Below the pieces are notes generated by a model that made no database searches, was not told the origin of the DNA, and worked only from the letters and a program-made list of their open reading frames with translations. A DNA stretch of 64,000 bases, taken from Streptomyces sp. NBC_00273. Lineage in GTDB: Bacteria > Actinomycetota > Actinomycetes > Streptomycetales > Streptomycetaceae. This document shows positions 18,017 through 25,505 of this stretch, in pieces; positions within the stretch are counted from its first letter, which is position 1, and each line of letters begins with the position of its first letter. The DNA lies in NCBI RefSeq assembly GCF_036178145.1, contig NZ_CP108067.1:6523501-6587500 (forward strand), read 5' to 3'. The position numbers and the translations under genes are program-made.

Positions 18017-18532
18017 CTACGCCTGCGCGGGCTCGTGGAGGTCGGACAGGCTCCGGCTCATCCAGACGTCGTCGACATAGGCCCCGTCCAGCAGGAACTC
18101 CTCGGGCAGGACACCGACGACCGCGAAGCCGCACCGCCGGTAGAGCTGCTGCGCCGGCCCGTTGTGGCCGAGGACGCGCAGGTTCATCCGGCGGGCACCA
18201 CCGGCCCGCGCGGCGGCGCAGGCGGCCTCGACGAGGGCCTGCCCGACGCCGCTGCCGCGGGCGGATTCGAGGACCGCCAGTCCCTGGATGTGACGGACGT
18301 GCCCATTGGTTTCGAGGGGGCTCGCCGGGGCCTGGGCGACGTACCCGACGAGCCGCTGTCCGCGTTCCGCGACGAGGAAGCCCTCCACGGGATGCCGCTC
18401 GTCGAAGAGGGCCGCGTCGGCCGCGCGCTCGGGGCCGGGTTCGCTCACGCGCGACCACACCGAGCGGAGCAGCTCCAGTATCTCGCGTTCATCCTCCGCC
18501 CGAGCAGGGCGTATCACCACGTCCGATGCCAT
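18017..18532 (-). CDS. GNAT-family N-acetyltransferase
   Basis: A 171-residue GNAT enzyme that transfers an acetyl group from acetyl-CoA. The acetyl-CoA binding motif A is LAVLESARGSGVGQALVEA, and the later segment NGPAQQLYRRCGFAVVG is motif B. The substrate is unknown. It converges with the sigma factor gene, separated by a terminator. Confidence 0.88.
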   Translation of the reverse strand: MASDVVIRPARAEDEREILELLRSVWSRVSEPGPERAADAALFDERHPVEGFLVAERGQRLVGYVAQAPASPLETNGHVRHIQGLAVLESARGSGVGQALVEAACAAARAGGARRMNLRVLGHNGPAQQLYRRCGFAVVGVLPEEFLLDGAYVDDVWMSRSLSDLHEPAQA

Positions 18533-18552
18533 GCCGTCATGCTAACGACGGC

Positions 18553-18593
18553 GGAGGGGCACCCGAGTACGGCCCGTACCCGAGTGCCCCTCC
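18553..18593 (-). terminator. Terminator hairpin after the ABC exporter operon
   Basis: GGAGGGGCAC (18553-18562) pairs with GTGCCCCTCC (18584-18593), and an inner GTACG/CGTAC stem stacks above a symmetrical CCGA bulge. It lies 24 bp past the stop of the ABC gene on the minus strand. Confidence 0.7.
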
Positions 18594-18617
18594 ACGCCGT
18601 CCCGCTCCGGCGGGCGC

Positions 18618-20540
18618 CTAGTCGACCTCGGCCACCGCCTGCGCGAACTGCGCCGCGTACAGCCGCGCGTACGCGCCGCCCGAGGCCAGCAGCTCCTCGT
18701 GCGTGCCCTGCTCCACGATCGATCCGCTCTCCATCACCAGGATCACGTCCGCGTCGCGGATCGTGGAGAGCCGGTGCGCGATCACGAAGGACGTACGGCC
18801 GCGCGCGAGGCGCGCCATCGCCTTCTGGATCAGCACCTCGGTACGGGTGTCCACCGAGCTCGTCGCCTCGTCGAGCACCAGGATCACCGGCTCCGACAGG
18901 AACGCCCGGGCGATGGTGATCAGCTGCTTCTCGCCCGCGCTGACGCCCGCGCCCTCGTCGTCCAGCACGGTGTCGTAGCCGTCCGGCAGGGTGCGGATGA
19001 ACCGGTCCGCGTGGGCGGCCCGAGCCGCCTCCTCGATCTCGGCGCGCGTGACCTCGCGCGAAGCACCGTAGGCGATGTTCTGCGCGATGGTGCCGCCGAA
19101 CAGCCAGGTGTCCTGCAGCACCATGCCGATGCCGTCGCGCAGTTCCTCGCGGGTCATCTTCGCGATGTCCACCCCGTCGAGGGCGATCTCCCCGCCCGTG
19201 ACCTCGTAGAACCGCATCAACAGATTGACCAGCGTGGTCTTGCCGGCGCCGGTCGGGCCGACGATCGCGACCGTGTGGCCCGGCTCGACCGTGAGCGAGA
19301 GGTTCTCGATCAGCGGCTTGTCCGGCTCGTAGCGGAAGGCCACCTTGTCGAAGGTGACCTGACCGCGCAGCTCCTCCGGACGCTCCGGCACCACCGCGTC
19401 CGGCTCCTGCTCCGGCGCGTCCAGCAGCTCGTACACCCGCTCCGCCGAGGCGACGCCGGACTGCACGAGGTTCGCCATCGAGGCGACCTGCGTCAGCGGC
19501 ATCGAGAACTGCCGCGAGTACTGGATGAAGGCCTGCACGTCACCGATCGACAGGGTGCCGGAGGCGACCCGGAGCCCGCCGACGACGGCTATCAGCACGT
19601 AGTTGATGTTCGAGATGAAGAACATCACCGGCTGCATGATGCCGCTGACCAGCTGCGACTTGAAGGAGGACCGGTACAGCGCCTCGTTCTGCTCGGCGAA
19701 GACGGCCGCGGACTCCCTCTGCCGGCCGAAGACCTTGACCAGGCTGTGGCCCGAGTACATCTCCTCGATGTGGGCGTTGAGCGCGCCGGTCGCCTTCCAC
19801 TGCGCCACGAACTGCGGCTGCGACTTCTTGCCGATCTTCGCGGCGACGAAGACCGACAGCGGTACGGTCACCAGCGCGACCAGCGCCAGCAGCGGCGAGA
19901 TCCAGAACATCATCACCAGCACGCCGACGATGGTCAGCAGCGAGTTCAGCAACTGGCCCATCGTCTGCTGGAGCGTCTGGCCGATGTTGTCTATGTCGTT
20001 CGTGGCCCGGCTCAGCACCTCGCCGCGCTTCTGCTGGTCGAAGTACGACAGCGGCAGCCGCGACAGCTTCGCCTGGAGCTCCTCGCGCATCCGGTAGACG
20101 GTGCCGTTCATGACGTGGTTCGACAGCCGCGTCGCGACCAGCATCAGCAGGCCGGCCAGGGTGAAGACCACCAGCGCCCAGATCGCGACGACCCCGACGG
20201 CGCCGAAGTCGATGCCCTGCCCCGGGGTGAAGTCGGTACCGGCGAGCATGTCCGCCATGCCGTCCTGGCCCCGGGCGCGCAGCCCCTCCAACGCCTGCTG
20301 CTTGGTGGCCCCGGCCGGCATCTCCCGGCCGACGATCCCCGCGAACACCAGGTCGGTGGCCTCACCGAGGATCTTCGGACCCACCACCGCGCAGCCGACG
20401 CTGCCGACGACGGCCGCGACCATGCCCCAGATCTTGGCCCGGTCGTACGCGAGCTGGCGCAGCAGCCGCTTGCCCGAACCCTTGAAGTCCATGGACCGCT
20501 GGGCCGGCCCCATCATCATCCGTCCTCCGGGCCCGCTCAT
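18618..20540 (-). CDS. ABC exporter subunit, fused membrane and ATPase domains (second of pair)
   Basis: A 640-residue half-transporter: six membrane helices in residues about 45-350, then an ATPase domain. Walker A is GPTGAGKTTL and Walker B is VILVLDEATSS with the catalytic Glu intact. The signature motif is altered to VSAGEKQL instead of LSGGQ. Its partner at 20537-22270 has the opposite pattern, so together they form one good and one degenerate ATP site, as in heterodimeric multidrug exporters. The ATG overlaps the partner's stop (ATGA), giving coupled translation. The substrate is not predictable. Confidence 0.93.
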   Translation of the reverse strand: MSGPGGRMMMGPAQRSMDFKGSGKRLLRQLAYDRAKIWGMVAAVVGSVGCAVVGPKILGEATDLVFAGIVGREMPAGATKQQALEGLRARGQDGMADMLAGTDFTPGQGIDFGAVGVVAIWALVVFTLAGLLMLVATRLSNHVMNGTVYRMREELQAKLSRLPLSYFDQQKRGEVLSRATNDIDNIGQTLQQTMGQLLNSLLTIVGVLVMMFWISPLLALVALVTVPLSVFVAAKIGKKSQPQFVAQWKATGALNAHIEEMYSGHSLVKVFGRQRESAAVFAEQNEALYRSSFKSQLVSGIMQPVMFFISNINYVLIAVVGGLRVASGTLSIGDVQAFIQYSRQFSMPLTQVASMANLVQSGVASAERVYELLDAPEQEPDAVVPERPEELRGQVTFDKVAFRYEPDKPLIENLSLTVEPGHTVAIVGPTGAGKTTLVNLLMRFYEVTGGEIALDGVDIAKMTREELRDGIGMVLQDTWLFGGTIAQNIAYGASREVTRAEIEEAARAAHADRFIRTLPDGYDTVLDDEGAGVSAGEKQLITIARAFLSEPVILVLDEATSSVDTRTEVLIQKAMARLARGRTSFVIAHRLSTIRDADVILVMESGSIVEQGTHEELLASGGAYARLYAAQFAQAVAEVD

Positions 20541-22270
20541 GCGGCCTCCGCCTCCGTCAGCTGGGAGAGCACGATCTCCCGGTAGGTCTCGTTGCCGGCC
20601 ATCAGCTCGTGGTGGCGTCCCTCGCCCACGACCTGTCCCTCGTCCAGGACGATGATCCGGTCGGCGTCGCGGATCGTGGAGACCCGCTGGGCGACGATGA
20701 CCACGGTCGCGTCTTCGGTCTCGCGGGCGAGCGCCGCGCGCAGCGCCGCGTCCGTCGCGTAGTCCAGGGCCGAGAAGGAGTCGTCGAAGAGGTAGATCTC
20801 CGGGCGCTGCACGAGCGTGCGGGCGATGGCCAGACGCTGGCGCTGGCCGCCGGAGACATTGGTTCCGCCCTGACTGACGGGGGCCTCCAGGCCACCCTCC
20901 AGCGCGGAGACGAACTCCTTGGCCTGGGCCACCTCCAGCGCCTGCCAGAGCTCTTCGTCGCTCGCGTCCGGTCGCCCGTAGCGCAGGTTGGAGGCGATGG
21001 TCCCGGAGAACAGGTACGGCTTCTGCGGCACCATGCCGACCGTCTTGGCCAGCAGGTCCGGGTCGAGCACGCGGACGTCCTCCCCGTCGACGAGGACCTT
21101 GCCGCCGGTCGCGTCGAACAGGCGCGGGACCAGGCCCAGCAGTGTGGACTTGCCGCTTCCGGTGGAGCCGATGACCGCCGTGGTCTCGCCGGGGCGGGCC
21201 ACCAGGTCCACGCCGCGCAGGACCGGGGCCTCGGCGCCCGGGTAGCGGAAGTCGGCGCCGCGCAGCTCCAGGCGGCCGCGGCGGGCGAGTTCGCGCACCG
21301 GGTCCTTGGGCGGGACCACGCTGGACTCGGTGTCCAGGACCTCCTGGATGCGCTCCCCGCAGACCTCGGCGCGCGGCACCATCATGAACATGAAGGTGGC
21401 CATCATCACGGCCATGACGATCTGCATCAGGTAGGCGAGGAAGGCCGTCAGCTGGCCGATCTCCATGCCGCCGCTGTCGACGCGCATCGCACCGAACCAG
21501 ATGACGGCGACGCTGGAGATGTTCACGACCACGATGACCGTGGGGAACATGTAGGCCAGGAGCTTGCCGGCGGACAGCGAGACGCCGGTCAGGTCGGCGT
21601 TGGCCTCGCGGAAGCGGTCCTTCTCGTAGTCGTCGCGGACGAAGGCGCGGATCACCCGGTTGCCGGTGATCTGCTCGCGCAGGACCCGGTTCACGGTGTC
21701 CAGGCGCACCTGCATCTGGCGGAACAGCGGCCGCGTCTTGAAGACGATCGCGCCGACCGAGATCCCGAGCACCGGGACGACGGCGAGCAGGACGCCCGAC
21801 AGCTTCACGTCGAGCGAGAGCGCCATGGCGATGCCGCCGACGCACATGATCGGGGCCGAGACCATCAGGGTGAAGGTCATCAGCACCAGCATCTGGACCT
21901 GCTGGACGTCGTTCGTCGTACGGGTGATCAGCGACGGGGCGCCGAACTGGCCCAGCTCCCGTGCCGAGAAGCTCTGCACGCGGTCGAAGACCGCGGTGCG
22001 GACGTCCCGGCCGAAGGCCGCGGCCGTACGGGCGCCGTAGTAGACGGCTCCGACGTTGCAGACGAGCTGGACGAGGGAGACACCGAGCATCAGTGCGCCG
22101 AAGCGCAGGATGTAGCCGGTGTCACCGTTGACGACACCGTTGTCGATGATGTCGGCGTTGAGTGTGGGCAGGTAGAGGCTGGCGCTGGTCTGCAGCAGTT
22201 GCAGCAGGACCAGCACCGCGATGGGTTTCCGGTACGTACCCAGATGGGTCCGCAGAAGTCGTATGAGCAC
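20537..22270 (-). CDS. ABC exporter subunit, fused membrane and ATPase domains (first of pair)
   Basis: A 577-residue half-transporter with six membrane helices and an ATPase domain. Walker A is GSTGSGKSTL and the signature is the normal NVSGGQRQR. Walker B is IYLFDDSFSALD, where Asp replaces the catalytic Glu, marking the degenerate site. I chose GTG 22270 because GGAG lies seven bases upstream and the first helix follows closely; the frame runs on upstream without coding character. It is the first gene of a two-gene operon. Confidence 0.93.
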   Translation of the reverse strand: MLIRLLRTHLGTYRKPIAVLVLLQLLQTSASLYLPTLNADIIDNGVVNGDTGYILRFGALMLGVSLVQLVCNVGAVYYGARTAAAFGRDVRTAVFDRVQSFSARELGQFGAPSLITRTTNDVQQVQMLVLMTFTLMVSAPIMCVGGIAMALSLDVKLSGVLLAVVPVLGISVGAIVFKTRPLFRQMQVRLDTVNRVLREQITGNRVIRAFVRDDYEKDRFREANADLTGVSLSAGKLLAYMFPTVIVVVNISSVAVIWFGAMRVDSGGMEIGQLTAFLAYLMQIVMAVMMATFMFMMVPRAEVCGERIQEVLDTESSVVPPKDPVRELARRGRLELRGADFRYPGAEAPVLRGVDLVARPGETTAVIGSTGSGKSTLLGLVPRLFDATGGKVLVDGEDVRVLDPDLLAKTVGMVPQKPYLFSGTIASNLRYGRPDASDEELWQALEVAQAKEFVSALEGGLEAPVSQGGTNVSGGQRQRLAIARTLVQRPEIYLFDDSFSALDYATDAALRAALARETEDATVVIVAQRVSTIRDADRIIVLDEGQVVGEGRHHELMAGNETYREIVLSQLTEAEAA

Positions 22271-22352
22271 GCGCAGGCTCCGGTCGGCAAGATCGAGGGG
22301 TTCAACCCATCTTGGGCCAACCGGCCCTGTGATCCCCACCGGATTTCGCAAA

Positions 22353-22373
22353 GGCCGGTCAAAAGGACCGGCC
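22353..22373 (-). terminator. Terminator hairpin after the xylulokinase gene
   Basis: GGCCGGTC (22353-22360) pairs with GACCGGCC (22366-22373) around a five-base loop, 39 bp past the xylulokinase stop and before the ABC operon start. Confidence 0.7.
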
Positions 22374-22411
22374 CGCCCCGACCCGCGTACTAGGACACCT
22401 CTAGGACGCCG

Positions 22412-23872
22412 CTAGAACGCCCCGGGGAACGCCCCGGGGTGGATCTGCTCCCGCGTCGCGATGTACTGCTGGCGCACCCCCTGCCACGCCGGGAACTCCT
22501 CGCCCGGTTCGAAGACCTGGGCCGCGGGGGCCGGCCAGACCGGCGGGGTGTGCGGGGCCAGGGTGCCCTGCGCCACACCGAGCGCCCAGGCCGCCTGGCG
22601 CGCCGCGCCCAGCGCCGCGTAGTCGGCCGGCGCCGGTACGACGACCTGCGTACCGAACAGTCCGGGGGCCGCGGCCTGCACGGCGGGCAGCTCGGCCGTT
22701 GCACCCAGCAGGAACACCCGGCGGATCTCGACCCCGCGCGAGCGCAGCACGTCCAGTGCGTCCACCAGCCCGCACAGCATGCCCTCGAAGGCGGCCCGGG
22801 CCAGGTGCTCCGGCTTCATCGAGTCCCGGCGCAGCCCGGACAGGGTGCCGGCGGCGTGCGGCAGGTTCGGGGTCCGCTCACCCTCCAGGTACGGCAGGAG
22901 TACGAGGCCGTGCGCGCCCGGCGTCGACTTCAGCGCGAGCTCGGACAGTCCCTCCAGATCGGTGCCGAGCAGTTCGGCGGTGCCGCGCAGCGCCCGTACG
23001 GCATTGGAGGTGTTCACCACGGGCAGGTGCATGCCGCTGGCGTCGGCCAGCGAGGTGACCAGCCCGCCCGGCTCCGACACCGCCTCGTGGTGCACCGCCA
23101 TCACCGAACCGGAGGCGCCGAGGGAGACCACCGCGTCGCCGGGGCCCAGCCCCAGCCCGAGCGCGGCGGCCATCGTCTCGCCGGTGCCGGCGGAGATCAG
23201 CAGCCCCTCGGGCGTGGTCCCGGCGGCATCGGCGGGGCCGAGCACCTCGGGCAGCAGGGCCCGGTGCCCGAGCGCCAGCTCGACCAGGTCGGGGCGCCAG
23301 GTCCCGGTGGCCGCAGACCAGTACCCGGTACCGGAGGCGCCGCCGCGGTCGGTGGTCCGCCGGGCCGGGCGGCCCAGCAGCTGCCAGACGAGCCAGTCGT
23401 GCGGGGACATGAGCACGGCGATCCGGCGGGCGGCCTCGGGCTCGTTGCGGGCCAGCCAGGCCAGCTTCGCGACCGGCTGGGCGGAGTGCGGCACCGAGCC
23501 CACCGCCTCGACCCAGCCGTGCCGGCCGCCGTAGGCGTCGATGAGGTCGGCGGCGGCGACCTGGCCGCGCTTGTCGTTGCCGACGAGCGCGGGACGCACC
23601 AGAGCGCCCTGCGGGTCCAGCGGCAGCAGGCCGTGCTGCTGTGCGGAGACCCCTATGGCCTGGACCCCTTCGAGGAGCCCGCCGCCGGCGGCCTCGCCGA
23701 GCGAGAGCAGCCAGGCCTGCGGGTCGGTCTCGTGGGGATTCGCGCCGTCCGGTTCACCCGTGGGCTGTGGATGGGGTGCGTACCCCTGGCGCAGCACGGC
23801 GCCGGTCTCGGTGTCACAGACGACGATGCGTGTGAACGCGGAAGAGCTGTCCAGCCCGGCGACTATCCCCAT
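22412..23872 (-). CDS. xylB: FGGY-family carbohydrate kinase, xylulokinase type
   Basis: A 486-residue sugar kinase with the actin-like ATPase fold. The N-terminal phosphate motif is VAGLDSSSAFTRIVVCD. The xylulokinase-type segment AIGVSAQQHGLLPLD follows, and the C-terminal half has VVSLGASGSVMAVH, LPYLEGERTPNLPHA and an adenine-binding region (FLLGATAELPAVQA). It phosphorylates D-xylulose, or a related ketose, for the pentose phosphate pathway. The motif in the last part reads LLGATAELPAVQ rather than the usual GGGAxS, so the specificity call is tentative. It stands alone, with no xylose isomerase nearby. Confidence 0.85.
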   Translation of the reverse strand: MGIVAGLDSSSAFTRIVVCDTETGAVLRQGYAPHPQPTGEPDGANPHETDPQAWLLSLGEAAGGGLLEGVQAIGVSAQQHGLLPLDPQGALVRPALVGNDKRGQVAAADLIDAYGGRHGWVEAVGSVPHSAQPVAKLAWLARNEPEAARRIAVLMSPHDWLVWQLLGRPARRTTDRGGASGTGYWSAATGTWRPDLVELALGHRALLPEVLGPADAAGTTPEGLLISAGTGETMAAALGLGLGPGDAVVSLGASGSVMAVHHEAVSEPGGLVTSLADASGMHLPVVNTSNAVRALRGTAELLGTDLEGLSELALKSTPGAHGLVLLPYLEGERTPNLPHAAGTLSGLRRDSMKPEHLARAAFEGMLCGLVDALDVLRSRGVEIRRVFLLGATAELPAVQAAAPGLFGTQVVVPAPADYAALGAARQAAWALGVAQGTLAPHTPPVWPAPAAQVFEPGEEFPAWQGVRQQYIATREQIHPGAFPGAF

Positions 23873-23969
23873 GCGGTGAATTCTGCCGCACGCGGGGCCG
23901 GACTCGACCGGTCCGGAGCCCCCGGAACCTCATGGATCCCGTGGGCCCCAGCGTGCGGAACCGTGGTGC

Positions 23970-24272
23970 TCAGGTGTTGCTGGTGCCCCAGTCGTCCTCG
24001 CCGGCGCCGCCGGCCCGGCCGCGCAGCCCGCGCACCCGCCCGGAGAGCGAGTCCGGGACGGCGTCGCCGACCTTCTGGCTCACCGCGGTGAAGGCCTTCC
24101 CGGCGAACTCGCGCCCGGTCTGACCCGCGGTCTCGGCGGCGTTGCGCACCGCGGGGTTCTGCGCGAGCTGCCGCGCGGACTTGCGCAGCTGCTCGTAGCG
24201 CTCGCGTCCGGCCCGGGTTCCGAGCACGTACCCGAGGGCCAGTCCGACCACGAACGTGACCTTGTACCGCAT
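23970..24272 (-). CDS. Small YtxH-like membrane-associated protein
   Basis: A 100-residue protein with an N-terminal hydrophobic segment (VTFVVGLALGYVLGTRAGRE) followed by an amphipathic helix (YEQLRKSARQLAQNPAVR). The GYVLGTRAGRERYEQ signature is common to YtxH-type and other small actinobacterial envelope proteins of unknown function. The start is ATG 24272, with AAGGG eight bases upstream. It lies just before the tRNA genes on the opposite strand. Confidence 0.75.
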   Translation of the reverse strand: MRYKVTFVVGLALGYVLGTRAGRERYEQLRKSARQLAQNPAVRNAAETAGQTGREFAGKAFTAVSQKVGDAVPDSLSGRVRGLRGRAGGAGEDDWGTSNT

Positions 24273-24417
24273 GCCTGTCACCCTTCGTCGTGTGGTGCCC
24301 GGCCCGCTGTCGATACCGATTGGCGGAGCACCCCCCTGCTTGCGCTAATCTATGACTCGCAACGGGCACTCGCCCCCCGGCAACGCCGGAGGTGGGCTGT
24401 TCGATGCACCGCAGCAA

Positions 24418-24490
24418 TCCCCTGTAGCTCAATTGGCAGAGCAGCCGGCTGTTAACCGGCAGGTTACTGGTTCGAGTCCAGTCGGGGGAG
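24418..24490 (+). tRNA. tRNA-Asn (anticodon GTT), first copy
   Basis: A 73-base cloverleaf. The acceptor TCCCCTG pairs with CGGGGGA, and the D-arm is AGCTCAATTGGCAGAGC. The anticodon GTT is at 24451-24453 in a GCCGG/CCGGC stem, and the T-arm is ACTGGTTCGAGTCCAGT. CCA is not encoded. A possible promoter TTGGCG (24320) / TAATCT (24346) lies upstream with a long 20-bp spacer. Confidence 0.95.
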
Positions 24491-24495
24491 CGCGG

Positions 24496-24568
24496 TCCCC
24501 TGTAGCTCAATTGGCAGAGCATTCGGCTGTTAACCGGAGGGTTGCTGGTTCGAGTCCAGCCGGGGGAG
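24496..24568 (+). tRNA. tRNA-Asn (anticodon GTT), second copy
   Basis: Starts five bases after the first copy and has the same acceptor stem and D-arm. The anticodon GTT is at 24529-24531 in a TTCGG/CCGGA stem, and the T-arm is GCTGGTTCGAGTCCAGC. The differences from the first copy keep base pairing. CCA is not encoded. A strong terminator follows, so the two genes form one transcript. Confidence 0.95.
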
Positions 24569-24574
24569 CAAGGA

Positions 24575-24612
24575 AGAAGAAGAGGACCCCGAGGGGTCCT
24601 CTTCTTTTCTTT
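24575..24612 (+). terminator. Rho-independent terminator of the tRNA-Asn pair
   Basis: AAGAAGAGGACCCC and its complement GGGTCCTCTTCTT form a long stem with a tiny loop, followed by a T-rich run (TTTTCTTT). Confidence 0.9.
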
Positions 24613-24758
24613 GTCGCCGCGTTCGGGAACCGGACAGCCCTCAGAGCGGTCTCCCTGAGCAGGCGAAGCCGATCATGCGAGGCATCCGAGGCAGGAGATC
24701 GTATGAGCGGCTATGCTGCGGCAGACGGCGCGCACACGTGTACGCGCCACGCCGTGAA

Positions 24759-24832
24759 GGGGCGGTAGCTCAGCCGGTTAGAGCAGCGGACTCATAATCC
24801 GTCGGCCGTGGGTTCGAGTCCCACCCGCCCCA
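24759..24832 (+). tRNA. tRNA with CAU anticodon (tRNA-Met elongator or tRNA-Ile2)
   Basis: A 74-base cloverleaf. The acceptor GGGGCGG pairs with CCGCCCC, the anticodon CAT is at 24793-24795 in a GCGGA/TCCGT stem, and the T-arm is GTGGGTTCGAGTCCCAC. The discriminator is A and CCA is not encoded. It lacks the three GC pairs and mismatched first pair of initiator tRNA, so it is elongator Met or lysidine-modified Ile2; sequence alone does not decide here. A possible -10 TATGCT lies at 24712. Confidence 0.92.
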
Positions 24833-24903
24833 CCGCACACCAGGTGTGCAGAAACGATCTGACCAGCATCTTCGCTGGCGGAGCGAGTCACTACGGTGAT
24901 CCT

Positions 24904-24926
24904 GGCGGCCCTCCGGGGCCGCCTTT
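24904..24926 (+). terminator. Terminator hairpin downstream of the CAU tRNA
   Basis: GGCGGCCC (24904-24911) pairs with GGGCCGCC (24916-24923) around a four-base loop and is followed by TTTC. It is about 70 bp past the tRNA. Confidence 0.75.
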
Positions 24927-25493
24927 CGCGTTCCCAAGCCGCTGCGGGGCCACAGCGGGGCCGCAGCGGGGCCCCGCGCGTGTCTGCCGTGTCGCATGTC
25001 GTGGGAGCGCCGTCTTGGCGGGAACGGCCCCGGCACGGCCGCCGGCAATGACGCAGGGCCGCTCGTGGGGCCGATGTGGGGCTGGAGCTGCGCGAACGGG
25101 CATCCACCCGCCGTGGACCGTTCTACGGGCGGGAAGGGGGCGACCGCACGGCGCGGCACCGATCCCCGTGGAGCCGACCGACATCCTCCACACCGGGTCA
25201 CCTCGCCGCGCTGAGCTCCTCCAGCGGCACACCGGCCGGTCCCGATGGCAGACCCCGACGGCACGGTCGCCCACGTGGCCGAGATCCGGGCCGTCCGCCA
25301 GGCCGTCGCCGCGGGTCTCACCCCGCCGGCCCCCGGCGGCTCGGCGGCTCGTCGGTGCTCCCGCGCCCATGCGAACCGGCCGTGACGGGGGCCCCGGCGC
25401 GGCAACTGCTCGTCGCACGGCTGGATTCGGCGCGCCGGGAACTGGTGCCGCCGATCCCATCATGTGACGAGGAGCTGACCATCCAGTCGTTCA
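24927..25493. other. Stretch without a convincing gene between tRNA and GTPase operon
   Basis: No frame here has good coding character. A 46-codon frame at 25245-25385 (plus) reads sensibly at first (AHVAEIRAVRQAVAAGLTPP), then degenerates. Another frame carries PARQLLVARLDSARRELVPP up to 25501. Together they may be the remains of one small frameshifted gene. No integrase fragment and no second copy of the tRNA 3' end was seen. Confidence 0.5.
24944..24976 (+). repeat. Three 11-bp tandem repeats
   Basis: GCGGGGCCACA, GCGGGGCCGCA and GCGGGGCCCCG run head to tail in the non-coding stretch after the tRNA terminator. Function unknown. Confidence 0.6.
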
Positions 25494-25499
25494 TACGCT
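25494..25499 (+). promoter_or_regulatory. Probable -10 element of the GTPase operon (leaderless)
   Basis: TACGCT ends six bases before GTG 25506, which has no Shine-Dalgarno sequence. The operon may therefore be read from a leaderless transcript starting at its own first codon. No -35 box was recognised. Confidence 0.4.
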
Positions 25500-25505
25500 G
25501 ACGCC

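Noticed and set aside
24759..24832. Initiator tRNA-fMet
   Set aside because: The acceptor stem is fully paired and the anticodon stem lacks the three consecutive GC pairs of initiator tRNA.
24833..25505. Integrase gene or attachment-site duplication next to the tRNA
   Set aside because: No tyrosine-recombinase motif was seen, and the tRNA 3' end is not repeated elsewhere in the window as far as I could tell by eye.
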